DNA of 64,000 bases, taken from contig CM075189.1 of assembly GCA_037577475.1 (NCBI GenBank), positions 16,345,839-16,409,838 on the forward strand, in the 5' to 3' direction. This document shows, one piece after another, positions 12,593 to 25,531 of the stretch (positions within the stretch are counted from its first letter, which is position 1; each line of letters opens with the position of its first letter). Source of the DNA: Chaunax sp. Z400 (taxonomy: Eukaryota; Chordata; Actinopteri; Lophiiformes; Chaunacidae). The notes below the pieces were generated by a model. The model made no database searches. It was not told the DNA's origin and saw only the letters and a program-made list of their open reading frames with translations. Position numbers and translations under genes: made by a program.

Positions 12593-13404
12593 GTGGATGT
12601 AATTAGTGTGTTGAGCCCATTCATGGCACGAGATCAAACTGCGGTCCGCTCGGCTTCAGGACATACAGAACACGCTTAAACACACAGATGCATGCACCTT
12701 CACTCTTTATTTCTCTTGTTCTCTCTCTAGCACGATACTGGCACACAAAAAGTTTCCCTACAAACTGTTTTTGTTTAGTCTGAAAATTAAACAGAGCTCT
12801 GTTTGACTTCACTGTAGAAACACTGCATTAGCCTCTGCAGAGAGACAACACAGAGAAGGTGCAGAGCAGGGGATTAGATAAGCCCGAGATGTTCGACATC
12901 TCTGATCTCACCTCGGAAGACACACAACTGGCTTTTGTTGCAGAACTTGCACTGCCGGACCAGCTGTGGACAAGGTTATAAAAAGCAGTATAATAAATGC
13001 TCCTGGAAGCTTCTGGCCCTTAGTGGTCAGCTCCCTCATATCCATGATCAGGCATGTTTCCTTTTGACCACATGAATTTAAAACAAAAGGACGGACTATT
13101 TAGTGATGAAGTTATGAGCTGGTTTTACAGTGTGATTGAGGAGGGGAAGAAGTCGACAGCGGGAAATGTTTAATTTGGCAGCGTTTTGATATTCTAAGCT
13201 TTAAAACTGTTGACATTTTATACTTTGTTCTATATAAAAATGTGAACTAAACTTCTATTTCTTCAGTCTGGCTAAAAGCATGATCCCGTATTTGTAGGTA
13301 AGTAACTGTTCGGACCTCAGCTGGAGAGGAGGGTTGGACGTCTTGCTATTTTAATTGACGACCCCTGCTTTCGTTCTTTAGCTGCACCCACAAATAGAGG
13401 AATA

Positions 13405-13425
13405 TACACACACACACACACACAC
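13405..13425. repeat. (CA)n microsatellite
   Basis: About ten perfect CA units. Confidence 0.9.
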
Positions 13426-13587
13426 CTATACATGGTTGTGCAGCTATCGCATTGAATTTCATTTCATCTGGACAACCGAACCCGAAACCTACCGCTAATA
13501 AGGCCTGATAGTGTTTGGTTCCCATGAGGACTACTGGTACCAACAAGATCGGTGTTAATACCAGGAAAGGTCCCAATAGGTAACAAA

Positions 13588-13588
13588 A

Positions 13589-13623
<35 letters not shown>

Positions 13624-13635
13624 TACACACACACA
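13588..13635. repeat. (CA)n microsatellite with TA interruptions
   Basis: CA tract broken by 'atata' and 'cat' at its distal end. Confidence 0.92.
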
Positions 13636-15224
13636 TCCTGAGCTCTGCAAATCCTGCCAGCCAAAAAAACCTTGATTAATCAACCACATGCCAAGATCAC
13701 TATATGAAATAGTTTCCTGTAAATGTGTGTGTATCCGTGTTAGTAAGTCTGTGCGTGTGTGTGTGTATGCGTTTGCTTAACAAAGGCATCTGGTTAAGTT
13801 CACCTCGTTTTTTTTGTGCGTCTCCCTCCCCCGTTTTCCTATACGGTACATGTGCATTGTGCGTGCTTATTCACGCGGCTGTTTTACATCACTGTTCACA
13901 CTTCATCGACGGAGCGGCAGGGTCAAGTGTGGAACACAGACTAAAATTTGCCTAAAATAGAGATGATATGTTCGCCACGCGGGTATCTGGCAAACATACA
14001 GCTGCAGCCTGAAGCCTTGACTCTCCACCTAGCAGACTCACGTGGTAGAAGCGATCCCGCCAAGGACAGAAATGATTCAGTGGAATTACTAAATGACTCC
14101 ATGTCCACTGCTGGGGCTCCGAGATCAAAGACTAATAAACAGACCGTGTGTCGACATACAGTATGTAGGGGAGGCAGATGAGATATTAAATCTAAGGCAT
14201 ACATTTAAACTCGCAAGACAGTCTGTGAAGAGGTGCAGACGGTCTTACGTGACACAGATAGCTCTACAAAGACATAGGTATATTATAGTCTGAATAAAAC
14301 AACAGAATTCCTTCTAATACGATGAATGGTGATGATGACCAATCCCCACCTTGTACTTTGTGTTTATAGTCTGTTTTAATCCTGTCGCTACTGTCTTAAT
14401 TAACTCATCAGATATCAAACAAAAATATAGGCTGATTCGCCCTAAAAAAAAACAAAAAAACAATGTCCATCTAGGACAGTTTTATGGTAAATCCAGAATC
14501 CAGACCATTCCCAGTCTGTTGTCTGAGTTTTTGAAAAGCATTCTGGTCATTTTGCCTATCCGAGGCCTGAACCATACACAAAGAAAAGTTGCCAAATAAT
14601 TCAGGCTGCAAGTAAAGACAAAAACTATTTCGGTTGCTTTCATTCTCATTAAATGGTTTTAGTTTTTAGAGCCTCTGAAATGTCACCGACATGTTTTCAA
14701 GGATCACAAGATTTCAGCAGACATTTCAACAGCCAGTGTGTGTTATCCTTTGAAGGGATGCAGCAGGTGTCTGTTTGGGGTGCACCAAGTCGGATATATT
14801 TAGTAATTTGCTCCAACCTAAAACCATCCTGGCTTATAAAATCTACGGTCATACCTCAGAAATAGATGGTGTCCCCATCAGCAAAGTTTAGCCTCTCTCG
14901 TGTGTGAGGGTCTATGCACAACATGCAGCAGAAACATTACAATAATTCTTTCATGATGTATTATGCAACAACTAATTATTGATTAATTGACATATGCATA
15001 CATTTGTGTCCTTGTTTCTGAATGCAAATTAATGTGCATATGTATTTGTGCATAAAGCATATATGAACCAAACCATATGTGGTTTATGTCTATTATAAAT
15101 ATTAAATGTGTGTGGGTCAATGACCATGTTGTTCCCATGCACAGGAACATGCACATTTGCTAATGAGTGCTAGCACGTACAGTATATTAGTGCATCTGCC
15201 TGCATTTATTTGTGTGTCTGCCTG

Positions 15225-15435
15225 AAAGCGAAGACGTCCACGTCTATATCGAACACTTTGTTTGGGTTTGGATGCATGGATACGCGAGCGTGCGTTCGTA
15301 CTTGTCAGGCCGCCGCCTGTGTAACACAAGTAAACATCAAGGCAGCGCTTTGCTTTGCTGAATTAACAAATCTCTCACATCCAACGCCATGCGCCGCCTT
15401 TGAAACACACACCGCCGGCCTCCGCACAAGTCTTT
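15225..15435. promoter_or_regulatory. CpG-dense intronic block, candidate regulatory element
   Basis: CpG dinucleotides cluster here (gcgaagacgtccacgtc, tacgcgagcgtgcgttcg, gccgccgcc, caccgccggcc) within an otherwise CpG-poor AT-rich intron. The block also has a forkhead-like 'gtaaaca'. No exon or transposon signature was seen, so it may be an unmethylated enhancer or an intragenic promoter. Conservation is untested. Confidence 0.25.
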
Positions 15436-16231
15436 GAACACTCAATCACTCTCTACCTCGCCCACCCTGCTCTTCCCTGGATCAAATTATACTCCAGTTA
15501 AGTATCTTCCCATTAGTAGTTTAGCGGTCTTCTCCCCATTTGACCTCTTTCTCATTCATGTTCCTGAATTCATTTTCATAACTTGTGGTGAGGTTTGAGC
15601 ACAACTGCAGAGAGACAGATTCCCTACAAACTGCACAACCTTCTCGCCTGTTTCTCATCTACTTCGATATTCTCTACTCTTTCAGTCACCCGTGACTCCT
15701 GACGGTCTTTAATTTGATATTCAGATCACAATTTCCTCCCTTCCTGTTTAATCTGATGCATCATCCTTTAAACCACAACAATAATAACAAACAGCCTTTA
15801 ACAAGTAAAAGAAAAACAACTATTACATATTATGTGAAGACGTTCCTGCACAAGCAGACAAAATCCAATTAAGATCTGCAGGTGTAGAATAAACACAAAA
15901 CACATTTAGGAAAAAAAGATGCTATTTTCTTTTATGTATTATTGTGGGCTCATTAAAATTATGAGCGTTTTGTGCTTGTTTGTTCGTATTAGTAATTAAA
16001 TGCATATATATTTAGTTGCAGGTCAAATACATTGAAGTGATTTCAAAACGCACAACTTATTTTTTGGCCCAATGTGAGAAAAGCTTTTGTCTATTTTAAA
16101 ACTGGTTGTACGTCTATATTCAGGGCAAGTTTTGAGATAATTCTTAGCATACTGTATGAGGTTTGGTCACAATTTTTGTGAGTATTATCGAGTCTGAAAA
16201 CACACTTTTTAAACAAGTAGTCAGAAGCCTT

Positions 16232-16600
16232 TCACCAACTAATCCAAAATAACCACTCCCTTGTTAAACCAACCAACCGTTTTAAAGAGGTGCAAAGATT
16301 GAAGAGAAAATGACATTTGCAAGAATGCCACAGCTGGGGAAACACGACTGGGATCATACCAGTGGCGTGCTGGAGGTGGGGCAATCCACCAGACAAGTTG
16401 CCGGGATGCTCAACCATTTCACAATAGTGCGTCTACGCCAGGGTTATGTAGGCAAAGGCTGCCGCGCCGTGCTAAGCAACGTGTAACGACCCAAGATCAG
16501 GATCGACAAATCCACCTGCTGCACCTGAGAAACAGGTTCCGACTGGATATCGCTACATCAGCAGAGACCAGTGGCGCCCATAAGAAGCCTGTATAAGCCC
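16232..16600 (+). pseudogene. Tc1/mariner transposase fossil (N-terminal fragment)
   Basis: Plus-strand translation in shifting frames gives 'VLEVGQSTRQVAGMLN', like the first helix-turn-helix of fish Tc1-like transposases (the 'STREVARRLN' pattern). It is followed by 'RVTTQDQDRQIHLLHLRNRF', which matches the conserved linker/second HTH pattern 'RVTTPAQDRHIRLLHLRDR'. At least one frameshift separates the two blocks, and homology stops near 16590 before the DDE catalytic domain. No terminal inverted repeats are visible. It is a short, long-dead fragment; the identification rests on remembered family motifs. Confidence 0.75.
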
Positions 16601-17657
16601 CCAAAAAATTATGAATTGTCTGAAGACTGATGACCTCACGCTGGTGCTGTATTCAGAATTAGACAAGTGACATCAGTTTGACATGTTCTATGGAAATGAC
16701 TCATTCTGATGAATTTAACTCCACCCACAGAGTATGGTCAGGAAAATAATCAACAACAAAAAATTAATTATTCGTGGCTCCTATGTGACCTGGGTGTCTG
16801 TATTGTGGCTTTGTTCAGTGATGAGTGTTTAACTTCTCTGCGATAACTGAAGTAATGCATTAGAGGCCTTTGAACAAGTCACACTTCAAAGCAACTACTG
16901 AATCACTCAAGTGTGAGTATGTCATATGCATGTACGTTTGTGCATGAGCTTGTTTGCTTTGCACACACCTGCGTGAATGATTGATTCTGCATAGATCTGC
17001 ATGCACGCTCGCAAGTGTGCCCACGAATGTTTACAAGCCCTTTGGTATGGGTTTAATGGGTTGAGAATATGCGGCTGTCTTGTTTAACTTCAAAGATGCT
17101 GGCACACTCTGCAGTGCGAGGCTACATGCTGACAGGCTCTCTTTGATGAACAACTATTTACAACAATGTAAAACCAACCCGCTCATCATGATGCACTGCT
17201 GGACAATGTTTCAACATGACTCACGCCGACGCCTGCTTTGTTCACTACTCATTTGTGTTACTCAGAGCTGTTTATGTATTACTGGCATTAAAGCTTTTTT
17301 TATCCTGGCCAAGTGGGATGCGGTGTTGCTGCATGCTTACCTCCAATAGTCAATATTTTGCTGGAGAACATTTCAGCAGGGCAGGTGCTTGCACATGGTC
17401 TATTAGTCAAGGAGCGTATGTGTAGATGCCTGCTCCAAGTTTAGACTCGGAAGCCGAGTAAAACAAAGGAACCCAATGGATCGGGCAGTTGTTAGCAGTA
17501 TGCCCATATGGTCAGAAGTGCACTTGTGTGGCACACATTGCTGCTGTCGGGTGACAATATTTCATTCCAAGGCCATGTCTAGGGAATTTCAAGACCTTTA
17601 GGCTTGGAAAATCCTTTCAAATGCCCTTTTGATATATTAAGAAACCCTTTTTAGAGT

Positions 17658-17691
17658 ATAAACACAGTGTAAACACAGTGTAAACACAGTG
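17658..17691. repeat. three-copy 11-bp tandem repeat
   Basis: Unit 'taaacacagtg' repeated three times head to tail, with the first copy starting 'ataaac'. Confidence 0.9.
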
Positions 17692-18316
17692 GCATTAGAT
17701 ACCACATGCTCAGAGTTTAGGAAAACCCGTAATACATTACAAGAGGAAGAGAAGGGTCTGCGTGCGCTGACAGAGGCTCGACTCTGCGGCTTGTTCTCAT
17801 CATTTAACGGCATCGGACAGGATCTACACATCCCCCTGTCTGCCTTCCTTCCTTCATACTTCTGTTGACACCTTTTGCAAGAGCTTTGGTCTGCAGACCA
17901 AGTGGAGCTTCAGCAGAGAACCGAAAAGGACACGCTCAGCTCGTCATGACGGCTCAGCTCCAACAAATTTTGGCATGAAGCACTCCAAACCCCCATCAAA
18001 GTAACACTTACAAAGAGAGAGGGCCAAAGACGTTAGCCTTGAATGAAACTGTGGACAATCTCGTAACAGCGCGAAACCTCTGGAGTCGAAAGGAATTCGA
18101 AAGGCGATGAATGAAATGTGCTCGATGCAGAATGAGCGAAAAAAAAGCGGATGTTTAATAATTAAATCACTTTATCCTGACTTTCAGAAAATGTAGACAC
18201 AAAAACAGCTCTCAAAATCAAAAAATGTAGCATACACACATATACGCAAATGCAAAATACAGTCAGAACAAAGGAATGCAGAGGGGAGATTATGGTCACG
18301 GCCAGAAAGCGCGAGT

Positions 18317-18342
18317 CTGTGTGTGTGTGTGTGTGTGTGTGT
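18317..18342. repeat. (GT)n microsatellite
   Basis: About thirteen perfect units. Confidence 0.92.
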
Positions 18343-18442
18343 ATCAGTTTTCAGCATGCTGTCACACTGATCAAACTTCAGGCTGATAGCAGAGGCGCCG
18401 CACAACTATCGCTGTGTTTTTGTAAGAACCATGGGGAAAGCT

Positions 18443-18508
18443 GCACACACACGCACACACACACACGCACACACACACACACACGCATTACACACACACA
18501 CGCGCGCA
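18443..18508. repeat. (CA)n/(CG) interrupted microsatellite
   Basis: CA tract with CG insertions and a terminal 'acgcgcgc'. Confidence 0.92.
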
Positions 18509-18770
18509 TACACCTTACGCAGAAACACAGCAAAAACATATTGTGCATGCATTCAAGTGAAATATAATGCAGTGGAATGCATTATGCAAGTAAGTACATG
18601 CAGACCCGCACCTGATGGCTCCCACCAGAACCAGTCTGTGAGAGCTCATCTCTAGGTTTACAGTGACATTGTCTGTTTCAAATTACATATAATTCCATCA
18701 GGTATTTCAGTCTGCATTTATTTCTATAATCAGTGCTTTTTTCTGTCTGACCCATTTTTACCGCAGCTAC

Positions 18771-19010
18771 ATTAAAAGGGCCTGTGTGCAGGATTTAGTT
18801 TGCATCTCGTGGTGTGGTTGTCGATTGCGAGCGACTTCACACCCCTCATCCCATCCGCCCTGCACAGTGCCCACTTAAAATGCACTAACAGCCTACATTA
18901 GAGTCAATATTTTGTTTGTCCATTCTGGGCTACTGCAGAAGCATGGCGGTAAAACATGGCCGACACCGTGGAAGAGGATTCCAGAATTCTTAGGTTCAGG
19001 TGATTATATA
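18771..19010 (+). repeat. dispersed teleost repeat (GTGTGCAGGATTTAG type)
   Basis: 'aaaagggcctgtgtgcagga', 'atctcgtggtgtggttg', 'gggctactgcagaagcatgg', 'catggccgacaccgtggaag' and 'attcttaggttcaggtgatt' occur in the order I recall for a very common fish nonautonomous repeat. The copy appears interrupted after 'gattatata' by the L2 fragment that starts just downstream. Confidence 0.6.
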
Positions 19011-19014
19011 CCGT

Positions 19015-19665
19015 TATCGATCTTCCTGTTTCCATGTACGTAATATCAGTCGCCTTCGCCCAAACCTTTCACCCAACAGCACTGTGATTCTCCTTCATGC
19101 TCTCATCACATCCCTTATTGATTATTGTATCTCCATTCTATCTGGTCTTCCTTAGAAGCTCCTCCATGAACTACAGCTCGTCCAGAATTCAGCTGCCGGT
19201 ATCATTACCAGAACCGCTTCCATAGTGCATATCACTCCTGTCCTTAAGCAGCTTCATTGGCTTCCTGTTAAATTCCGCATTGACTTAAAGATTCTGCTCC
19301 TCACATTCAAGATCATCCACAATTTGGCACCTCCATATCTCTCAGATCTCCTTGACATCTGCTCACCCTCTCCCCTCCTCCGATCCTCCTCCTCTATCAA
19401 TCCAACGGTACCCCCTGCCCAGCTGACCACCATGGGGTTTAGAGCCTCTGGAACTCCCTCCCACAAAAGCATCAGAAATATTGACTCTCTCCATTCATTT
19501 AAATCACATATTAAAACGCACCTCTTCAAACTGGCCTATTCAGACTGATCTTGACCCTGTAACCTTATCTGAACAACTGAATGTAGACCGAATGTTTGAT
19601 TTTATTGTAGGTTTTTGTAAGGTGCCCATAAATAAAATGTGTTATTATAATAATTATATTTTATT
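19015..19665 (+). mobile_element. L2-clade LINE 3' fragment (reverse transcriptase C-terminal end and tail)
   Basis: One plus-strand frame runs from about 19021 to 19548. It reads 'LLHALITSLIDYCISILSG', a single TAG stop at 19153, then 'LVQNSAAGIITRT' and 'HITPVLKQLHWLPVKFRIDL', then 'LAPPYLSDLL', and ends in 'SFKSHIKTHLFKLAYSD' before its stop. These are the C-terminal reverse transcriptase/thumb motifs of fish L2-like LINEs. The 3' tail 'ggtgcccataaataaaatgt', followed by TTATTATAATAATTA, is the usual L2 terminus. The copy is strongly 5'-truncated and carries one nonsense change but no obvious frameshift, so it is inactive yet fairly young. It is antisense to fgfrl1. Confidence 0.85.
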
Positions 19666-20369
19666 AAGAATAGAAAGTGAAAAGGCATTTTATCAAACTT
19701 CCTGGAATTGAGATACGTCATGATGGTAAAAAAAAGTTTGGTCTGCCCCGCCCTCTGCAGCCACATGACAAGAAAATGTCAACTCTGCAACAAGGCTTTA
19801 TCAAACGCAGATAAAACACTGGCTTTGGGATACATAGTAGAAACTGTGTTAAACCTTTTGATGAGCGGAACACTTTTTCCCATGCCTGCTGCATTTTTCT
19901 GCTTTCTGAATGCAAGCATTTTTTTTTCTTCTTCTTCTCTTGCATCCCACCTGCTTGTTGTCAGCAGGACGAGGTTGGAGAAGCCAGATGTAACTGCTGG
20001 AATCTGAAGAGTGACAAAAGGGAGAGCGACGGGAGAATCTCTGCGCGCGATTCGCTCTTCACGTCATCATGAAGACTTCAAAGCAGCTGCAGAGGATACA
20101 GGGCTTTTCAGCACTGACACGGCGCTGCATTCTCAGGGAGAGGAGTAACGAATGAGGGGAGAACAGAAGAGAAAAGAATGGAGATAGAGGAGGAGGAGGG
20201 ATGTTGCGTGTTGAACAACCAGTCTTTGATGATGGCGCAACAGTGAAGCAGCAAGAAACAGACAAAAGTTTCTAAAACTTCAAAAGAGGCCCTTTTTGTG
20301 GTGCAGATCTGCTCTCTTTCTCCTTGATTCTTTCACTCTCTCCTCTCCCTCCTCTCTTCAAACATGTCT

Positions 20370-20580
20370 TTGCTAATTGCCAGACCCTGTTCTGTCCTCC
20401 GTAGGCTCTCCACTCCTCTCAGGTCAATGCAGCAGGAGGGAGGGCGTTGTTACAGCGGGAAGGCCTAATAATGGAGACAATGGAGCCTGCGGGGCCAGCT
20501 ACAAAATCCCAGTCCTAATGAGGAAAGACTCCTTCAGCGAAGAAGCAGGACTGTCAATAGACGGGGGCCTATTATAGAGT
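20370..20580. promoter_or_regulatory. candidate intronic regulatory element
   Basis: A non-repetitive block with 'gacaatggagcc' (SOX-like ACAATGG core), 'tttgctaattgcc' and 'cctaataatgg'. It sits between pyrimidine-rich and G-rich low-complexity DNA. SOX9 control would fit the cartilage expression known for FGFRL1, but that link is speculation. Confidence 0.2.
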
Positions 20581-23500
20581 TATAGAGCGGAGGGGTCAGG
20601 GAGTGGGGTGGGGGCTGGGTGGGCCGATGGCATAGGGTGTGCGCTTTTGCCATGTGCATTTGTCTAGATTAACCGTTGTATGTGATAGAGACAAACGTAA
20701 TAAAGCAGAACTAGTGTGTGAAATTGGTAAACAACAGAGAATGAAACAGGAAGAGAGAGAGCGAGAGTGTGTGTGTGTGTCTGTTGTAGCTCCTTAGGGT
20801 AACAATAGTGAACAGGACAAATCCTCCAGACCACATAATGGTCACTAAGCTGTCTATTCAGACGTACACAGCTCCCCTGCTAACTGCTCTGATCAGACAC
20901 AAATACCCGCGCTCTCCCATTCACTTCATCTTTGCATCTCTCTTTTCAATATTTTCTGTTTTTTTTCTTCATACATCTCTGGTGAATTCCTCTTCTATCC
21001 ATCTAATGGCACGACATAATCACCACCCCCCTCCCCCCCCTTTTTTTTAAAGATAAATCATTTGTGAATAAGTAACAAGAAAATATCTTTTTGGGTATAT
21101 ACTAGTCACAATACTCTTCATAAATATCTGAAATATTTTTTTTTTATGTTTCTTTTTGTAAAAGAAAATAAAAGAAATTATTGATAGCCAATATATAGTT
21201 ATCAGAAATGTATTCAAGTTTCTAATATTGGAATTGGCCCTAAAAATAGCTTCATACCAATCAATCCCACCAACTGTTGTGCTCCTTGCTTCCTCCTCCT
21301 TTCTCTTAATGCCTCTTCTCCTCTTCCCTTGCATCTCTTCTTCACTTGCCTTCCCTCCCCCTCTCCACTTCTCCTCCACCCAATCGTTTTTGCTGTGTGT
21401 GTGTGTTTGCACTGATGAGGTTTTGGAGAGGTTAGCCCCTCGGCTGTGTTGTAGTTGCGTGACGAACGGGGAGTTATGCAGCAAAGGACACTGAAGCACC
21501 TTGTTTCTTTTCAGTTGTAGGTGGGCTGGGATTGTATGTTGGTGGTGAGTGGTTGTTAAGAAGGGGTGGGGGTGCAGGACACATCTCCTATAAGCACCAC
21601 TTTAAGAGCAGCGAGTATCTCCTAGAGAGGATTTGTTGTTGCCTTTCACATGTCTGAACTCTCCCTGCTTAATCATTACCTCACATATTTACTCACGCAG
21701 TCACTTCTTCATTTACTTCAATGCTGAAATTGACTTGTTTGAGAAAAATCTATTAAATCAGAATTTTGGAAATCAATTAACATTATTTCATAGGTTTTGC
21801 TGCTTTTCTTTATTTCATACGATTGGTATGCACTAAAAAGTTGGTATTGAAATCTGCAAAAGAAATATATATTTAATACAATTCTGATTTTTTTCTTTGA
21901 CAGGTTACTGAAAAAATATTAAGATTTAACGTTGGCGTACACTATCCAGTTCACTACTTTTTGAATGTATCAGACAGTGCCAATAAGATATCTGAATTTC
22001 AGTAAGGAAATAATACTTTGATACCTTGCTGCAAATATCTTTTAACAAAAAAAAAAAGAAAAGAAAAAAAAGAAAAGAAAACCAGCAGGAAGGAGCCATA
22101 TTAGATTATTATTATTGAATTCAGGAATGATTTTTGAGGTCAGCTTCAAGTACTGAACAGTTTTTTTTTAAATTTAGCAGTACTGACACATTTCAGTATC
22201 TACTATACAAATACTGAGGTTTGATAAACAGCCCTACTGATAACAAGGGATGTGCATAATATATCATTTCAGCAGTGTGATGTGTGCTTGCACAACAGCC
22301 ACACTGCAGGACGTGTAATGTCATTTAAGGCGAATTTACCACATCATGCTGTAACTTTTTGGCTGCTCAATAAAAACACAAACTCTCACTGTTATCATTT
22401 CCCATCACTGATCTAGAAGAGAGGTTTGTCATAATAAATAATTCATATTTATTCATGCTACATTTTAACTGTTGACTCCATTGTCCATTCATTAAATACC
22501 TGTTTTATGCAGGGCAACATCTCCTCTCCTTCACTCACCCACTCACTCCCTTCTGATTCCGTCTCCCCCTCCTTCCCTCCCCCAGTATCTCCCTTCTTTA
22601 GTTAAAGTTGAACTCGTACTGAGGAGTTCGCTCTTAATTGCATTAAAGAAACTGGGGACCTGAGCTACTTTATTGCAGCCCACATCCTCAAATATTCAGT
22701 GAAATAAAACAGTCGCATTATTAAATCAGTCACAGTTATGGACAGAGTGTGCTTCATGATGTCAGTAATGGTGCACCAAATGATCCGTGGTAAATGCTGT
22801 TACATTTCTTATTTATACCTAATACTCAAAGGCTGCCCACTGTGCCAAAACACACAGAAGTAAGGTTAGACGTCAAATTAGCTGTGAGAGAGTTGCTGTG
22901 GAAACCCAGAGTGAAAACATGCTTTTTTACACTGGTGGCAGATGAAATTTAGCAGAATTCCACCCTAAAACAAAAAAGTTACAGGAAGGAAGGAGCAAGA
23001 ACAAAGCCATATGAAGAGGACAAAATGAGCTGGATGAAATCCTGTATCCATGGGTGTAGCTTATAGATGCTTTCACTCACTCTCAACTGAGACGAGCTGG
23101 AAGATTTGAGAGAAGGAATGAATCTCAGGAAGCTGAACTGAAGAGATTTAAAGCTTCACTAAGAGACCATGGCATTTAAACTCTGCAGAAAATGTGCAGC
23201 GCTTCTGTTTTAGGGTGGATTTCCCCTTCAAAATGACTCATTACTTGGACCTTGAGAAAGGGGCCCGTTGACTGACAGATGGCATCTAGTACAGAGAATT
23301 TAAGTTAAAGCTAGCAGAGGGTATTTAAGAGCCATTATGGGTCTAGGAGAGCTTGACTTGGCATACAGTCAGTAGATGCAAGCCATATTCTCTCACCCAC
23401 ACACACAAACATGTACACACATACACAAGTATAAACGGTGCATTAAGGAACACAGAGAAGGGGACGAATGAGCTGAGGGACACTCTAGAGAAAAGATGTC

Positions 23501-23896
23501 TTGAGAGAGAGAGAGAGAGAAGCATATTGGTAGGTAAGTGAGAAAACATGTCCAACCCCAGAATTACCTCACCAGGAACTTGATGCCATTGTTGTCTATG
23601 TTTACCATCGCAGTCTTAAGACCTTATGAAGGTTTGACAAAGTAGAACGTTCTTGAAAAAAAAAAAGAGCAAACGCACACACTTTTTGCACCCATCTATA
23701 CAAGAATAAGGCCAGGGCTTTAAAGTTGGTCCATCTATCATGTATTTTCCTCTCTTTCTCTCTGTGTTGCTTAGTCGAAGTGCAAAGAACAAAAAACCCG
23801 ATGCTGTAGATTCTTAAAAATGGCAGCTGAAATATGAAATATGCTGCAAGCCCTCCGCCAAACAGAAATGTTTAAGGCTGCCAAGTCCCATCCCCA

Positions 23897-23918
23897 ATGT
23901 CCCCAATGTTGGGGACAT
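23897..23918. other. perfect 10-bp inverted repeat (hairpin)
   Basis: 'atgtccccaa' and 'ttggggacat' flank a 2-nt centre, preceded by another 'tccccaatg' copy. No T run follows and no role is known. Confidence 0.7.
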
Positions 23919-24598
23919 GGATAGACAACAGAGACAGTTTTGGGTCAATTTTAGACTGAACTTTGCACAGACCTCTCAAATGATCAGTGTGGCGAGGGTC
24001 AAAAGTGTTTCCTTTCTTTGCTCCCTTGAGGAAGTCTGAGTTTCTATAGATAAACCAGATACAGCCCGTGATTCCTAGAATGTTTTGGATTCAACCTGTT
24101 GGGACATGTATTTCCAAAACTTCCATTATAATTCTTTTTTCTTTTTTTTTTTGTGTGTCACGCAGACATGCTAACGTCTTCAAACTGAAGGCAGGAAAAA
24201 ACAGAGCCTTTCTTCTTTTCTTTCCCCGCGTCTCCATCCTGTCCATCTTCTTTCCGTCTCTTTTGCTGAAAGTGAAACGAGGCGGAACGAAAGGATGTGG
24301 GACAGACAGCCGTGAAATGGAGGCCAGGGCCCCTGAGGAGTGTGTGGTTGTGCGGATGTGTGTGCAAGCATCTGTATATAGTTCCAATCTGTCTGTGATA
24401 TGTGTGTATGGAAAAATTAATGTTATGTTTTCCAGTCCTGTCTTGTTGATTTATATACACAGAGATAAAACACACATCTTTTTTTATGCATCCGAGTGTG
24501 TTCGTCTCAACTGGACTCAACAACAAGGTGGAAAACAGCTTTTGAAACTTGAGTCAATTCTTTCTCCCTCTGTCTACAGCTCCATAATCCAGCCATGT

Positions 24599-24637
24599 TC
24601 ACACACACGCACACGCACACACACATACACACACTTT
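24599..24637. repeat. (CA)n microsatellite with CG and TA interruptions
   Basis: Imperfect CA tract. Confidence 0.88.
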
Positions 24638-25480
24638 CCCGTTCTGCCACCCTGATTTCCGGAGGAACAGCTTTGTCTTCCTCGCTGTAAGGGCAACATG
24701 TTACAACACAAGGACCAAGATGCACTGAGCAGACCTGGTGCGCAACAATATAAAATCATTGTGATAACGGAATCTGAAAAATGGAAGCATTCCCACGCAC
24801 TGTTTCAACTTAGTTGCAACTTTCTGCAACAAATCATTCATCAAGTTTAGTCAGACTCGGACCAGTGGTGCACATTTTTGAGGTAACTTTGAATGCTAGT
24901 GGTCTAAGATGCATGTTAGGCAATCGCACAGTCCCTGATTCAACATATTTTGGTATGTTCTCTCATGTTTCTTGTTCATCTATGCCATCGGTGGGGCAGG
25001 CCAAAAAATCTCACAAAAAATACAAATGGAAACATTTTTAAGCATAGAAACAAAAGAAATAAGAAATAAACAATGGAATAAATGTAGTGGAAAGGATACA
25101 GAAGTCAGAAAAGTTTGGGAACCACTAATAGATATTGACATACTTTTAGTTTATGTTGCCGAGGCAACAAGAGAGGAGCAACAGGAGAAACAGGAGGCAT
25201 TCAAAGCTCACAAAGGCAACGATAAAGTTCAAGAGGAGGGGGGCCAAACCACAAGATGAGTTCTGGGCTCCATTTTAAAATAAGATATTTTTTATATTCT
25301 ATAATTCATGACTGAGACCTCCCTCGCAAAATAAAAAATAAAAAATCCACCGTGAGGCCTCAAACCTTCAACTGAATACCAACCGAGTGAGCTGGAGCTC
25401 CAGGTTCACCCTGTGCATTTTTCTGCAATTAGTGAGAAGACGCCGTGTGTGTAACCTGAGCAGGAGAATCTGGTGGTAAA

Positions 25481-25481
25481 A

Positions 25482-25514
<33 letters not shown>

Positions 25515-25531
25515 TACATACAAATACAGCA
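25481..25531. repeat. (CA)n/(CATA)n compound microsatellite
   Basis: CA tract passing into 'tatacatacatac'. Confidence 0.92.

Noticed and set aside
20808..21050. Open plus-strand frame of 80 codons
   Set aside because: AT-rich and pyrimidine-rich intron sequence ending in a C run. No homology is recognised and no splice context supports it.
24068..24655. Longest open frame in the window (195 codons, plus strand)
   Set aside because: It lies in the intron, begins with hydrophobic low-complexity sequence from T-rich DNA and ends in a CA-repeat His-Thr run. It shows no domain-like pattern, and overlapping frames on the other strand are just as open.
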